Shown: positions 11,763 to 23,559, numbered from the stretch's first letter. The stretch: 64,000 bases of DNA from Sabethes cyaneus (GCF_943734655.1 NC_071354.1:178098411-178162410), one strand, 5' to 3'. Notes: a model not told the origin generated them from the sequence alone. Program-made: numbers and translations.

Positions 11763-12470
11763 CACCATAACTCCAGAACGCCTTGATCTCCACCAAACTT
11801 GGCACACATGTTCCTTGACATAAGAGAATCAGCACTAGGGGGTCAACAAAAACGAGGTACGGAGGTCTGATAGGGGGGAATGATCCCTAATAGGGTGGGG
11901 GGGGGGTCATAACTCCGAAACGCCTTGACCGTTCCTTATCAAACTTGGCACACATGTTCCTTGACATCAGGGAATTAGCACGGGGGTTGACAAATGGGGG
12001 ATGAGAACTAGTCGAAGGGGGGACCATAACTCCGAAATAAAAGTGGGAGGGGGTTCATAACAGGGGGGGAGGCCATAACTCCGAAATGCCTGGACGGTTC
12101 ATTATCAAACTTGGCACAATTGTTCCTTAGCATAAGAGAATCAGCACTGGGGGGTTAACAAAAACGAGTGCCGGAGGTTCCCTGAGAGAGGGGGAGGGTC
12201 CCTAATAGGAGGAGGGATGGCATAACTCCGAAACGCCTTGACCGATCTCCACCAAACTTGGCACATATGTACCTTGACATCAGGGAATCAGCACCGGGGG
12301 TTGACAAAGGTGGTTGGGACTAATAGGGGGGGAAACGATAACTCCGAAACGCCTTGACCGTTCTTTATCAACCTTTCATACATGTTCCTTGATGTAAGGG
12401 AATCAGAACTGAACGGGTTGATAAAAGAGGCGGTAACAGAGGAAAGACTCCGAAATGTTTAGACGGTTCT
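11763..12470. repeat. Degenerate tandem array, five ~115-165 bp units
   Basis: Units start with CATAACTCCGAAACGCCTTG and continue with CACCAAACTTGGCACACATG, TTCCTTGACAT and AATCAGCAC, separated by G-rich spacers. Copies begin near 11767, 11910, 12073, 12222 and 12337. With the adjoining microsatellite this looks like one Helitron/HINE-type non-autonomous repeat. Confidence 0.8.
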
Positions 12471-12574
12471 TCCTTAAGTGACGGTGGGACAAAAGCGGGA
12501 GCTGCTGACAAGAGGTTGCTGACTGGAAGGGGAGAGTAACGCCTACATGACTGTAACAATTTATCCGTACACAG

Positions 12575-12810
12575 CAAAGCAAAGCAAAGCAAAGCAAAGC
12601 AAAGCCTAGGTGCTACATTCCGTTATCGAAATTTGACCTTCTGTTTTTATACGACAGACTTCGCAGCCAGCTGTTAGAGTGCAGGACAATTGCAGGGCCA
12701 GTTATTACGATCCTATTGACTCTAACAGCCTATCCCAGCTGAGATTCGAATATACGACGACTGGCTTATTAGGCCTACATCATACCTCGAGGCTAACTGG
12801 GAGGCTAACA
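12575..12810 (-). mobile_element. tRNA-derived SINE with (CTTTG)n tail, perfect 12-bp TSD
   Basis: Reading on minus, a tRNA-like head (with CTCAGCTGGGATAGGC...) is followed by a body shared with copies at 42557-42767, 43455-43600, 42006-42106 and 18351-18530. It ends in a CTTTG tandem tail, seen on plus as (GCAAA)6 at 12575-12605. Flanking ATCCGTACACAG at 12563-12574 and 12811-12822 is a perfect target-site duplication, which fixes both ends. This type of SINE is common in mosquitoes; I do not assign a family name. Confidence 0.85.
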
Positions 12811-12822
12811 ATCCGTACACAG

Positions 12823-15800
12823 AAAAAATCAAAATACGAAACACTAAACGGCAATGCTCATAAATAAACTAGAATCGGGAAGATGGACCATCAGAGTACT
12901 TGTTTGAAGCGGTGTGCCTAAGGAGAGTAAAACAGTCAACTTTCTAGGGTTAATCTTGGCCCGATTAACAACACATCGTGGATAATGAGCTGGCTCTTCT
13001 GCCCTCCTGCTGGGGTCATTCTGCATTAAGACGGTTTATTCAACGATGGTCTCAGGCGACTTAGCCCTTGGAAGGAGATTCTATAAATCCCTGATACGTG
13101 TAAGCGATGTTGCTTATCGACTAAATCCCTTTTGGCCCTTCATCCAAGAGTTGGGAGATTCATACAAGAGTAGTACCAAATGTTAATTAAATTTAAAAAG
13201 AAGGTACTACGTACCGCGTACGGGCTTATTTTTAGTAACCATAAAGGTAATAAGTCATAGACCCATTGCGTTAGTGTGCTGAACCATTCAGTCACTGGTT
13301 TTTTGTCCTCCTTCGGACTGACGTAGGCATTGAAATCCGATCCGATCGATAACGAACTTGGTGTAATGTTTGTAATGGTGTAATGGTATAATGGTGTAAT
13401 TTATTTACGCTTGAACTGCGCGTAGAATTCCACCTTGTCCTTATAATTTTCCGCTTTTTCCCCTTCACGTCTTGTCCCGCCCTGAGGATGCTACAAAATA
13501 CCTCTGTTTCATTTCTTTCTTCTACTATTTCTTTCGTCTGTTTGAAAGACGGTCTATCTCTGTATCTGTAAAAAGTCCAAGTAAATGTTTTGACCAAGTC
13601 GTTACTAAACCTCGTTGTTGCTAAAATCCGCTGTAAGCACGTCAGATCTAACGACCGCAAACATGCCAATAACTAATCTTCCTTCCGAAATTGCCTAATT
13701 CCTGCAGCCAGACATGATGCAATCGATTTTCAGCTGCCTACTTAAAAAGGTCTACGATGAAACGCAAACATTGTCGAATGCACAAGCGTGGGGTAGTTCA
13801 TATTGATCGCGATTTTTTTACCTCTTCCAGTCGGTCGCGTCATTACAGGCCACCGTACTTTGCGGCAGCTGCTGGTAATCGTAAAGCACCTTCATCAAGA
13901 TCAATTACGGTTTCTTCCCGCGTGCGCTGATGCGGCCATTGCCGCCGAGTAATGTTCACATATAAACACTACATCCGCACGGCAGCATATTTAGCTCGCG
14001 AAGCATTACAATGTAAAAGTCGTACCTCATCAAGGGATCTAGTCATGAATTACCGAGCGGCAGTTGCCATGTACAGTACCGGTGGAACCTTCCGGTAAAT
14101 GCTGCTGCCAGCCGTTGTTCCGTTGGTGTTGGTTTCTTTCTCCACATTGAAGCCACTTATTCTGTGATTTTTTTGTAGGCTAAATAAACATCCTCCAATC
14201 ACCACAGCTATCGATTACGAATGAAGAACGCTTGAACGGGCTGTGAAGATGCTAAAGTAAATAATATGAGGAGAGATTCCCGCGGCAGCCGATATAATTT
14301 CAATTAGGTACCACCCCGGGGCGGGAGAGGTGGCCAGCTGATGAGTTAATGACCATGAATGCCCATTGCGGTTCACCTATACTGCCCGTAAAGGCAAGGC
14401 CAAATTACTGGCCTATGTCAAGATCGATTCATCTCTGAACCGGTAAGTGAAGTGTTTTCCTGAGTTGGTTGTTCCCAGCTATTCTTTTGACAAGCTGAAT
14501 AAATCTCAAAGGTAATGAGTTGAAATCGTGACCCTGTTAAACTGGTGAAATGGTTCTTTTCTGTCTGCGGCAAAATTTTACAACTTTCCGCCGGTAATGA
14601 AGTATGAAAAGTGGGAATGTAAAGATTGAGTGTTAATATTTGCATTGTGCGTGCCATTTCACCTCCGTAGCGTGGCGCATTTTTTGGCACTTTTTATTTT
14701 CGATTGATCTTACCCATCTGTTGTACCTATGCAAATGTGGACGCACGCTTTCCGAACGGTGCAGACTAAGTAGGATATTTACAAGAGGGAGTTTCGATTT
14801 CACGATGTCCGCTGTCTGGTAGAAAGTTATATTGAGCAGTACCTACTCTGTGTTGCCAACTGTTGCAATGCAACAGGATGCTGAGACCCAAAAATATGGA
14901 TACCTAATCTAGAGCTTTATTGATTGCATTTTGTTATATGGTGTTTCGTGGTCGAGGTCAAATATGCTGAGATGGTAAAGCTAATGTTGTGTAACGATAA
15001 ACGGTGATTGACCGCTAATGGGTGCTTGCAATTACCATCACGGCATTAACCCTTGTGGCATGTACAATGAATATCTGGCTTTGGTCGCTACAAACAGCCT
15101 TTGTTACGAATTTACACGGGTAATCCGAACAGTACAACGAACAACATTCATGTTTCAGATACATCAAAGTTGTCTTCAAAAACATTTGACTTACTTTGTG
15201 TTCAAAATGATTAGCATAAGTGCAATTTTTTGCGCTCTGTATATCAAGCAATCGATAAGGTACAACATATGATGCATGGCGACAGCATTTTCATTCGTTA
15301 GTATTTAGGTATATGCGGTCTACTGCTTGCTCGATTGTAAAACTTGCACTCTGTTTGTAAACAGAGTTACACCTGTAACGGTGTTTCTTGGCGTGTTGTT
15401 CCGATAGGCAGCAACGCGGAACCTGCGATTACGATATGGTACAAAAATTATCGCTTCGCTCATCGATTGCAAAATATAGATAACAAGCGAATGAAATGTA
15501 AAGAGTTCAGTGTAACTTATTTTTTATGCGAACGTTAGTAGGATTAGGATTAGGAATGGAGTCTTCCTCCCGGAACGAACTTTTGCTTTTCTGATTGCAT
15601 GAGTTTGTCTACTGTGGCTGGCAAAAGAGTGAATTTGTGCAAATCTACCACCGCTATTCATCAACTTCTATCTCTAGCTCCACCTGATACCTAAGCCGCG
15701 ATCGCAGTCAGGGAAGGATGGCTGCACTCTTTGGATTGTGCAGTTTTCTTTGAGTGTCCATTTCCCAGGGCGGCTCAACGAACGGTTGTCACAGAGCGAA

Positions 15801-16380
15801 CGGCTAAATATTCAGAATTTCCAATTTCTCCATAAGAATGTAAAGTATAACATTTGTAAAAATATATTTTTGAAGGTTTTTCATTAGGCCTTAAGGAAAA
15901 AAGTACAAAATAAATTATTTTGCGTCTTTTCTGATTAACTTTATTATGATGTGTTATGATTGTTTTGTAACATTACTTCAATTTACGTTTGGCAATTGCA
16001 ATATATTTCGATGGGACGAAAATTTGGACAATTTGGTCAATTCACTTTTTCGCAAGTCAAGTCACGTCAAGTCAAGATACTAGTCAATATTATTCTGCTT
16101 ATTACATTCTAATACATCCCGGCTTTGATGACGCTGGCTAAACCAGAACCAGAACATCGCGGACCTTTGTGTGATCGAATGGATGCACAATTATTTTTTA
16201 AAGGCACTTCTCCTTGTAAAGTTGTCCATTCATAGTTGCCCCAATGATGAAAACTTTTGTTTTCTGTGCGCAACTTGCGAAAAAAATTAATCTGCAAAGT
16301 CAAATTTGAATTTATCTCCGCAGAATCCCCTTTAAATTTAACATGGAAATATTTTTTGAGATTTGTCCAAAGTCCATTTT
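12823..16380. other. Intergenic stretch, nothing coding recognised
   Basis: No convincing gene. A short GTAATG-type tandem lies at 13366-13400. The segment about 13690-14120 is less AT-rich and apparently unique, with a TATAAA at 13961-13966 in ACATATAAACACTACATCC. It could hold regulatory DNA or a small exon, but no supported frame exists. The open frame on minus at 13292-13669 is basic and motif-free and is not called. Confidence 0.4.
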
Positions 16381-16383
16381 ATA

Positions 16384-16702
16384 TAGGCAGCTGACCCGAC
16401 AAACTTCGTATTGCCACAAATCAAACTGTGTTGTACATAAATCCTGAATCTCGGATGACCTTTATCACAATCTCGAGTTTTGCAAGTTTCTGAGGAGTTC
16501 ATGGGTGTTTTAATATACAAATTTTCCTCACAGTAAAATAGAAAACAAATCCCCGTATTGCTTAGCCTGATAAAATAAAGCGGATAGCATTTAAATATTC
16601 GCCATCATTACAACCCATTTCGCCGAATATCATTTTGCGGAACACCGTTTCTCGGTTGACCATAACGCGGAATATAGAGTTTCGCAGAATACCATTTCGC
16701 GA
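16384..16702. repeat. Dispersed repeat with degenerate (ATACCATTTCGCGGA) tandem end, copy 1
   Basis: Nearly identical by eye to 53238-53555, starting at CCCGACAAACTTCGTATTGCC and ending in diverged CGCGGAA-type tandem units. In this copy those units continue to about 16765. High identity between copies about 37 kb apart implies recent amplification or conversion. Confidence 0.8.
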
Positions 16703-16969
16703 AAAACCTTACGCGGGATGTACCATTTCACGGAAAATCTGTTCGTAGGAAGTACCATTTCGCAGGGGTGAGCCAACTGAAGGAAAGTAATAGAGGTCAG
16801 TAGATCTAGGAAAGTAAATAAACCTAGATAGAGGTGATCTCCACGAAGGGCTCACGCCCCCCTCCCCCTCGCAATACCGGCAATACTCGCAGTCTGGGTC
16901 CGTCTCGCCCTGAATCATCTAATGTTACTATTGATAGTTTCTGGTGGTCTTGTTATTTAAAAAAGAAAA

Positions 16970-17110
16970 CAAACGAAACCAGACACTGAGGAAGCCTGCA
17001 AGTCGTAGGCGAAATACGTATCTGTCGTGAATAAAATACACATAGTAGAATTAAATTGGAGATGTTTTCCTCTTTTTTATTTTTAGGTTTCGTATTCTAC
17101 TAAGACGCTC
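16970..17110. repeat. Dispersed repeat with GTAGGCGAAATACGTATCTG, copy 1
   Basis: Shares CGAAATACGTATCTGTCG and TTCGTATTCTACTAAGACGC with 47045-47215 and 50340-50565, and a diverged piece with 49280-49385. In the 50-kb copy these motifs sit in a fold-back. No coding content. Confidence 0.65.
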
Positions 17111-17169
17111 CAAAAACTTCGGTCTTGTAATTGACAAATATTTTATGAAAGAATCTAGAATTTCTCGAG

Positions 17170-18250
17170 TTCGATTAGTTTTTGAGTTACGCAAAAATTT
17201 CTGTTTCATTTGTATGAGAGTCCTTATCTCCGTACCACAGGGATGAGGGGTCTCAAACCATCATAAAAAAAATCCTGCCTCCAAAACTCCCCACATGCCA
17301 AGTTTAGTTCCATTTGCTTGATTAGTTCTCGAATTATGAGGAAATTTGTATTTCATTTGTATAGGAGCCCCCCCTCCTAAAGTGGGGGGGGGGGGTCCTA
17401 ATTTACCATAGAAAAAATTCTTGCCTCCAAAGACATTCACATGCCAAATTTGGTTCCATTTGCTTCATTAGTTCTCGAGTTATGAGGAAATTTGTAATTC
17501 CTTTGTATGGAAGCTCCTCCTCTTAAAGAGGAGAGGAGTCATAAATTCCCCTTCTAAAGAGGGGACCCAGATAACACAAAATCGTAATAGAAAGTTCACA
17601 TTAAATCGTTTTCATGTCAATTTCATATTGGAGTTGTATAATAATTAGAGTATGTCAAATCGAAGTGAACAATAAGTTGTTTTGCAGTCGTGCGTGTCTT
17701 CATATACAATTCATGACTGTGAATTATAAAGCAGGATAGACAATTGCAATATTTGATTATATCTGTATCATATATTCAGTAGTATTTAGTTGCGTGTTAT
17801 AAAAACTGCGCAAAATAGAATTACAAATAGTTGTCAAAATTTTCGCACGTATATCGCCTCCACTTTGGTACATATATGTTCTTATATGGCGTGAAATATA
17901 ACTTTTTCGTTCAGATATGATTTCGTATACCTCAGTTGCAATCGAGATAATCAAACCAAATGGTTTACTGGGGAGCGGTCTCAATTCACCATAGAAAAGT
18001 TTCTTGTCTCCTAAAACACTCAAATGCCAAATTTTGTTCCATTTGCTTGATTAGTTCTCGAGTTACGTTCTTAGTGGAGGGAGGGGTCTCTAACCATCAT
18101 AAGAACCTTCCTTGGCCCCAAAAACCTCTCCATGCAAATTTTCACGCCGATTGGTTCAGTAGTTTTCGATTCTATAATTAACATCCCGACAGACAGACAG
18201 ATAGACAGACAGACAGAGAGACAGACAGAAATCCATTTTTATAGGTATAG
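17170..18250 (-). repeat. Degenerate tandem-repeat element (Helitron/HINE-like) interrupted at 17573-17975
   Basis: About 150-200 bp units share CCATTTGCTTGATTAGTTCTC and TGCCAAATTT-type sequence, near 17300, 17450 and 18030. The right end, read on minus, is TCTATACCTATAAAAATGGA followed by a CTGT/CTGTCTGT microsatellite (18185-18225). This resembles the TCTATATATATAAAA end at 11417. The interruption is the dispersed repeat also seen at 10826-11210. Confidence 0.65.
17573..17975. repeat. Dispersed repeat (copy 2), inserted in the tandem array
   Basis: Homologous to 10826-11210 over its full length. It lies between array units, with GGACCCAG at the left and CTGGGGAG at the right. An open frame on minus inside it is not protein-like. 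Confidence 0.7.
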
Positions 18251-18350
18251 ATGTTTGTCGTCCACCAAAATACAGCCGTTATACTTGGCCAGAACTTTAT
18301 CATACAATTTCTTTGCACGATTTAGCGTCTTGTTGGGTTGTTAGCTGGTT

Positions 18351-18530
18351 TGCAAAGCAAAATTTTTGGTTTAAACGTCTTTCTAAGACTTGACCCTTCC
18401 TTATCGACCGATTTTGCAGCAGCCAGCCGTGAGAGTACAGGACAATTACGGGGTTAGTACAATGATCCTACTGACTCTATCTAGCAAGCACCGCCTAGCC
18501 GAGACTCGAACACACGACGACTAACTTGAT
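18351..18530 (-). mobile_element. tRNA-derived SINE, diverged copy
   Basis: On minus the head carries AGTCGTCGTGTGTTCGAGTC and the body GGATCATTGTAC...CTCACGGCTGGCTGC. A GCAAA remnant at 18351-18360 marks the tail side. Same family as 12575-12810. Confidence 0.7.
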
Positions 18531-18819
18531 TGATGATCTTCGTATTTTCCGATCATATTTTCCACTTCTACGTTTAGTTTACTCTGAGCGACTCAACATC
18601 AATGTTTCCCGTTAACGTATGAGCACGATATTTCCAGTTGATTTTGAAAATTTAAGAACCTTGGCGATCAACCCTACTGACTACGTTGGGGGTTCAACAT
18701 GAGTTTGCGGAATTTTTTCACGTTCCTCGTGCTCCATTTTCAATAACTTTTCAACGCGTGTGTCAATCCTAATGAAATGTTAACCACTAAGTAAATAATC
18801 CTTTCAGATCAAAACGTCA

Positions 18820-18957
18820 TCATTGAAGACAGCTAGTTTTGGAGTGACAATATTTTGTCTGGCGCTAGTGTATAATATACACTGTATATGGACGGTTTAA
18901 CGTACACTAGCGCCAGAAGCAAGCTATTGTCACTGCAAAACTAGTTATCTTCAATGA
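18820..18957. repeat. Fold-back, ~53-bp arms
   Basis: Arms 18820-18872 and 18903-18957 pair with few mismatches (left GTCTGGCGCTAGTGTA, right TACACTAGCGCCAGA). The loop is AT-rich. Confidence 0.65.
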
Positions 18958-18968
18958 GCCGGTATGCA

Positions 18969-19376
18969 GGCAATCCACTGAATAGGCCCTTGGGTGGTGC
19001 TGTTTGCTCATTGAAATTTCTCAGGCTGCTTCAAATAGAAATAACTGTGAATAAGCTCCAACAATATGCCAAAAATCAGCTTTATTGTTAACGGGACACT
19101 AGCAGTCATTAAATTTTCGTCGGAGATCTCAATTTCGGAAGCAGTTTTTGGGCCCAAAAGCAAGGTTCTGTTTGTAGAAATATAAATACTGCATTCTTCT
19201 CGCCAATCTGAACACAGCGAATATATTTTCATGAACAGAATTTTTGTTTCAAACAAAAAAAACGGCTTTTGAAATTGGCAGAAACGATGACTGCTAATTT
19301 CACCTTAATTGCGCGACAAAGAAATTATAGTGGGCGCACGCGCAGTACCACCTATTGAGCTATTCAGGGGATTGCT
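18969..19376. mobile_element. MITE-like element with GCAATCC(A/C)CTGAATAG ends
   Basis: The left end GGCAATCCACTGAATAG pairs with the right end CTATTCAGGGGATTGCT (1-2 mismatches). The interior (19083-19305, minus) is homologous to 61680-61890 on plus, a dispersed repeat. The open frame at 19008-19256 lies within this repeat and is not a gene. Confidence 0.55.
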
Positions 19377-20022
19377 TTATAACTATTATGGTTTGTACCA
19401 CACAGGCGCGTTCGGCCTGCCGGAAATTCAAACAACACAGGCATCACAATAAAAATTGGGCCTAAAATAGTTGCAGCAACTTCTTCATTTTTCCCGACTA
19501 TAACTCAAACGTAAAAGCATTTTATTATTATTTATTAGACGACCAAAATGCACTCAGATATTCAGTATCCAACCAATTGGTATAAAAATCTTGCCTCGAA
19601 TAAATATAGTTTCAACGTAATTCCTGAATATTGTTGAGGCTACCGAATATTCCGACAATACTCACACGTACCGTGATATGTTTCGGTATACGAGGTAATC
19701 GTGCGATTTGGGAACGAGGAGTTGAATCCGTTGAGACCAGAGGGTCACGCCGTTACCATACCGATGATCTATCATCATGCAACTACAGACGCTACCGACT
19801 TGTAGGAGAAAGAAAACTTTAATAGCTAACTGACCAGTGTGTTGGTTTGACGCTGAATGCTAGAGAGTGACATACGAAAAGAACCTGTGGTTATACGTCA
19901 GAACAGAGAATGTTGTGAAGAGACTATAGCTGTGGGAAAAAGAATCGATCGTCTAAAAAACGCGAGTATGAGGAGGAGCGATTTGCCAGCAATCAAACAC
20001 GGAGTGTCTACAAAACGGTAAG

Positions 20023-21498
20023 TAGTAAGTAGTAAGGGGGAAATCCACCATCATTTCAAGGACTTGCCAGTGTATGTGGGTAGACTTACAGTAGATCCAA
20101 ATTTGATTATCAAATGAATATCACACTAATGCTGTTATAGAAGGATCAAAAGGGGTTGGGCGGACCCACAAGCAGAGACACTTGTGCGCATTCCGGGGTT
20201 TTAAGATTTTCCTTCCAACATTAGGATCCTTCCATGTAATAATCAATTTCGCTGCACCAGCTTTAACCCACGTGATGGTTTGTTTGTGAGAAAAAGAACT
20301 TATATAATTGTTTCAGACCTTAAGGACTCCGGTTGGCAATCCACTCCATCATCCAGCCTTCCACAATTATGCTGTTCATGGCAATAATGTTTATATTGTA
20401 GTATATAGTAACGTTATAATAATATTCTGGTAATAGTTCAAGGTCATACCTGCATGTTTGAGTTTTACCTGCATCCCGCTAAGTAACTTCCCCTTTTGTA
20501 GTCCTCTAGGGCCAATTCCTCTCATCCTTCCAATCCTCATCATTGTTCTTTCCACTCCACTTGAGCTAAGCACTAATCTACAAAAAAAAACTTTGGTTAG
20601 GGAGATTTGGTTATTATTGTTCTATTCTTTTGTAAATACTTCTCTGTCTTTTTATAATTGTATTTTTCAATTTTTTATTTATTTTGCATATATTCTTAAC
20701 TGGTTTTCATATTTATTATTAATTTTATATCCATATTCCTCATTATTGTTTAGGTTTCTTTGTTTTATATATATCTTAAAATTATATGGTTATTTTTAGT
20801 CATACGGTTTGCTATAAACATTTATCACCCCTCGCTTCCATTATATTCAATTATGTACTCATAAATACATGTATATGTAAATGTATATATACATTTTTAT
20901 AGATAACCTAATTTTATAATATTCAGTTTACTTATTAATTGTCTATTGTTAATTTGTTTAACAGTGTTATTTGCATTTCTCGTACTTTATGATGTACTCC
21001 GCTTCATTATCGGATCTTCTGTTACTATCGCCCCAATAGTCTTGAAGAAATTTCATTTTAATGTTAACAAAATCATCTAGAAGTGCTTGGTATCTATTTC
21101 GTTTAAGTTTGCTTTGTTCATTTGTTTGTTGATTAATTCGCAGTGATTAATCCATGCTTGATCAATGATTTAATGCACACTTCCATTTTTAGTCTGTTTT
21201 GTCTACCGGATGTAGATTGGGGTTTTCCTTTTATGGTTGCTCTTTCAAGTATTTAGTATTCTTTGGTGTGTATTTGTCAGTATTATTGTTATGATGTTGA
21301 ATAAGAATTGTACCAGAACTTGTGTTTTATATTTTGTGATTTCGCTTTTTTTTTTATTATGTTGTTTTATTTTTGATTGTATGATTTTGTATTTGTTGTC
21401 GTTTTATTGATATTTTTATTTATTTCGTATCTTACCGGAAATCCCTTGCCGGATTTCCCTTGCTTTGTTGTTGCAATATGCAGATGTTGTTATGTTCT
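20023..21498 (-). mobile_element. Unclassified 1.48-kb retroposed insert with perfect 23-bp TSD
   Basis: Identical 23-bp sequence at 20000-20022 and 21499-21521 flanks it, and the RTE host sequence is continuous across it. The left edge is a TAGTAAG tandem, so if the element reads on minus it ends in a CTTACTA tail. The minus strand is very A-rich over 20590-21480; about 20100-20560 is more complex. No RT, SINE head or known motif is recognised. It may be a 5'-truncated LINE 3' UTR or a retroposed transcript. Confidence 0.7.
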
Positions 21499-21852
21499 CG
21501 GAGTGTCTACAAAACGGTAAGATGCAAGAATTTTGTAATGTAATGTGCAACGATAGTGAATTATGATTGATAAGAATTGTGATCGATGGTCAAGCTGTGG
21601 AGCCACTAACATATTAAGAAGACGTTTTGAACGCAACTAGTGAGCTGAAAAATGGCAAGGCTGCTGGGAAAGGCAGTATACCGGCTGAACCTTTAAAAGC
21701 GGGGTGTGAGCGGCTGTACGAAGCAATCCCCCGGATCATGGTCTGACGAAAGTGAAATTCCGGAGGAGTGGTTGGATGGCCTTATTTGCAATGTTTCCTA
21801 CTCCTGTTCTGTAGATTGAGATCGCTCAGTCAGCGGAGTCGCTCGTCGGCGA

Positions 21853-21978
21853 ATTTTTTTGTTAGATTATAGTTACCTTAATAGCTTGGGTCATTCGTGA
21901 CTTCTGCAGGTTAGGGATTTGAACCCGGGTCCTCGGCGTGAGAGGCGTGAATACTAACCACTACGCCGGGACTGACTC
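21853..21978 (-). mobile_element. tRNA-derived SINE (second family), in RTE
   Basis: Reading on minus: CCCGGCGTAGTGGTTAGTAT (A-box-like) then ACCCGGGTTCAAATCCC (B box), body GAAGTCACGAATGACCCAAGC, tail CTAACAAAAAAAT. A second copy lies at 49573-49683. It interrupts the RTE sequence after GTCGGCGA (21852). Confidence 0.8.
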
Positions 21979-23039
21979 CCCAGAACAGAGGAACATATGT
22001 TTACCATGCGTCAATTACTAGAAAAGTTTCGAGAGCACAACTTACAGACTGATCATCTGTGTGTGGAATTTAAGGCGGCGTACGATTCAGTTAAACAAAA
22101 TGAGCAGTGGCCGATAACGCTGGAACAGAGTTTTCCGACGAAACTAGTTACGCTGATTCGTGCGACGCTGGATGAGCCAAAACCATGCGTCAGAATAGCG
22201 GGTGAGGCTTCAGTCGGTGGTGAATTATGGACGCTAAAGGATGCTGATCGATGATTGCTTGGGACTTTTGAGCGCAACTTTCTGTGATCAATACTTGGTG
22301 ACAAAATGGAAAATGGAATGTGGTGCAGATGCATGAACCGCGAGCTGTATCAAGTATACAAGCCTGCTGATATGGTGAAGGTGGTACAATGTGACAGGCT
22401 GCAGTGGGCTATGCACGTGGTCAGAATGCCCGATGAAAAAGTTGCCAAAATTATTTTCCGCAGTGAACCAGGAAGAGGCCGTAGACCTCGGGGCAGACCC
22501 GATGGGTGTGCCCTGTCGATGATGATGCACGCTGGTGTTCGAGGGGATTGGAGAAAATACCGACAGTACTGGTAGACTATAACTCGTTCATGGCAGGATC
22601 GATAATGGACCGACCGACACTAAAATGATGTAAGAAGATCAGTGTGGTTGAGAAAGACCCACACGGTCTTTCACCGTCTTAGTAGAGTTAGGACCGACGC
22701 GAAGATGCTGCTCAAGAACAGGGAAGGCCCATTTCTGATCAATCGTTGGGACCAGCCTTACAATCGGTCTGAATACTTTAAATAACTCTTCCGACTTTCA
22801 AGTATCTCAAAAATTAGCTACGCGTAACACGTAGTACTCATAGTTTGCGCCACTCATTAGAAGCATAGTCGTTAGCTGAAATTGAAGCGAAGCAATCAAA
22901 CGTATGAAGTCACTTGAGATACTGAAAGCTGACCCAGTATTAACTGTGCCAATATTACATTATCTTTTCAGAAATATCTGAGAAAATGAACCATTTCTGG
23001 AATAAACTGAATACAGGACAACTTGGTCAAAGTAAACAA

Positions 23040-23545
23040 AAAAGCCTTCTACAAAAACTACTCCCTGCCCAGCTTTGGCAGATTAGCTCTTTCTTCGCTG
23101 TTTCTTCGTCTCGGACATTCATTTTTGGAATATAGGTTCCGTTTGAGGTTCGCCTTAAAATTTTCTATCGCTGCCAGGGAACGTTGGAAGTGGTTGGTGG
23201 TCCTTGGAACAACCTTTTTCTTCAGCCAGTCCTTCCCGTCCAGTGATCTGTTGACATAATGGGCCGAGGTCCTGCCAAAAGAGCACGACCTCCTTTGCGT
23301 GATACATGTATATCAAGGCGGTAGCTTCCGGCAAGCACTTCGTACTGTATATCTCCTGGCTGGCCTTGAAGAAAAGAATAACGGCTGCTTAGAGAACTTT
23401 GCGTGGGAAATATATTTGACGTCATCACTTATCTCATTGGTGTGGGACGCAAGTACTAACTTTACTGAAAACAACACAATATACCCGAAGGGTAAAAGGT
23501 TACAGCCAAAGATACAGCCATGATGCAATTTGATTTCGGACACTC
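23040..23545 (-). pseudogene. Tc1/mariner-superfamily (ITmD37E-like) transposase relic
   Basis: On minus, in shifting frames, one reads KCLPEATALIYMYHAKE, then VLFWQDLGPL, and further on ENFKANLKRNLYSKN. In mosquito ITmD37E-type transposases the order is KCLPE, then VLFWPDLAS with the second catalytic Asp, then the IENFWANLKRK box with the final Glu. The order and spacing fit that C-terminal half of the DDE domain. Stops and at least two frameshifts are present and the N-terminal half was not found. Family assignment rests on recalled motifs, so it is moderately secure. Confidence 0.55.
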
Positions 23546-23559
23546 TTTATTACCGAAGC

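Larger units (their letters stand above)
19845..22570 (+). pseudogene. RTE-type retrotransposon, broken, with two nested insertions
   Basis: Three pieces align in order with the RTE copy at 39440-41995 and with RTE 3' ends. They are 19845-20022 (EN-RT linker, CGGAGTGTCTACAAAACGG), 21499-21852 (to the YKVLSR-type region) and 21979-22570. The last piece encodes FTMRQLLEKFREHNLQTD, FKAAYDSVKQNEQW and then, after a deletion, LQWAMHVVRMPDEKVAK and RGRRPRGRPDG of the C-terminus. The catalytic FADD region is deleted. Insert 1 is 20023-21498; insert 2 is a SINE at 21853-21978. Confidence 0.8.

Noticed and set aside
11349..11835. Several long open frames (MFVCLYVC and TYKHTNIQ repeats) in all frames
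   Set aside because: They are translations of the GTATGTTT microsatellite; an 8-bp unit without stops opens every frame.
13292..13669. 125-codon basic open frame on minus
   Set aside because: No recognisable domain, no signal peptide, and composition tracks the tandem GTAATG region at its end.
14336..14370. CTGATGAG resembling a hammerhead ribozyme core
   Set aside because: The GAAA core and supporting stems do not follow at the needed positions.
20458..20799. 113-codon hydrophobic open frame, possible membrane protein
   Set aside because: Lies in an extreme T-rich part of the retroposed insert 20023-21498; the hydrophobic residues follow from poly-T composition.
21895..21980. tRNA-like sequence with GGGTTTGAACCCGGG (reverse B box)
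   Set aside because: Not a tRNA gene: it is the head of a SINE, followed by a SINE body and A-rich tail, and a copy recurs at 49573.
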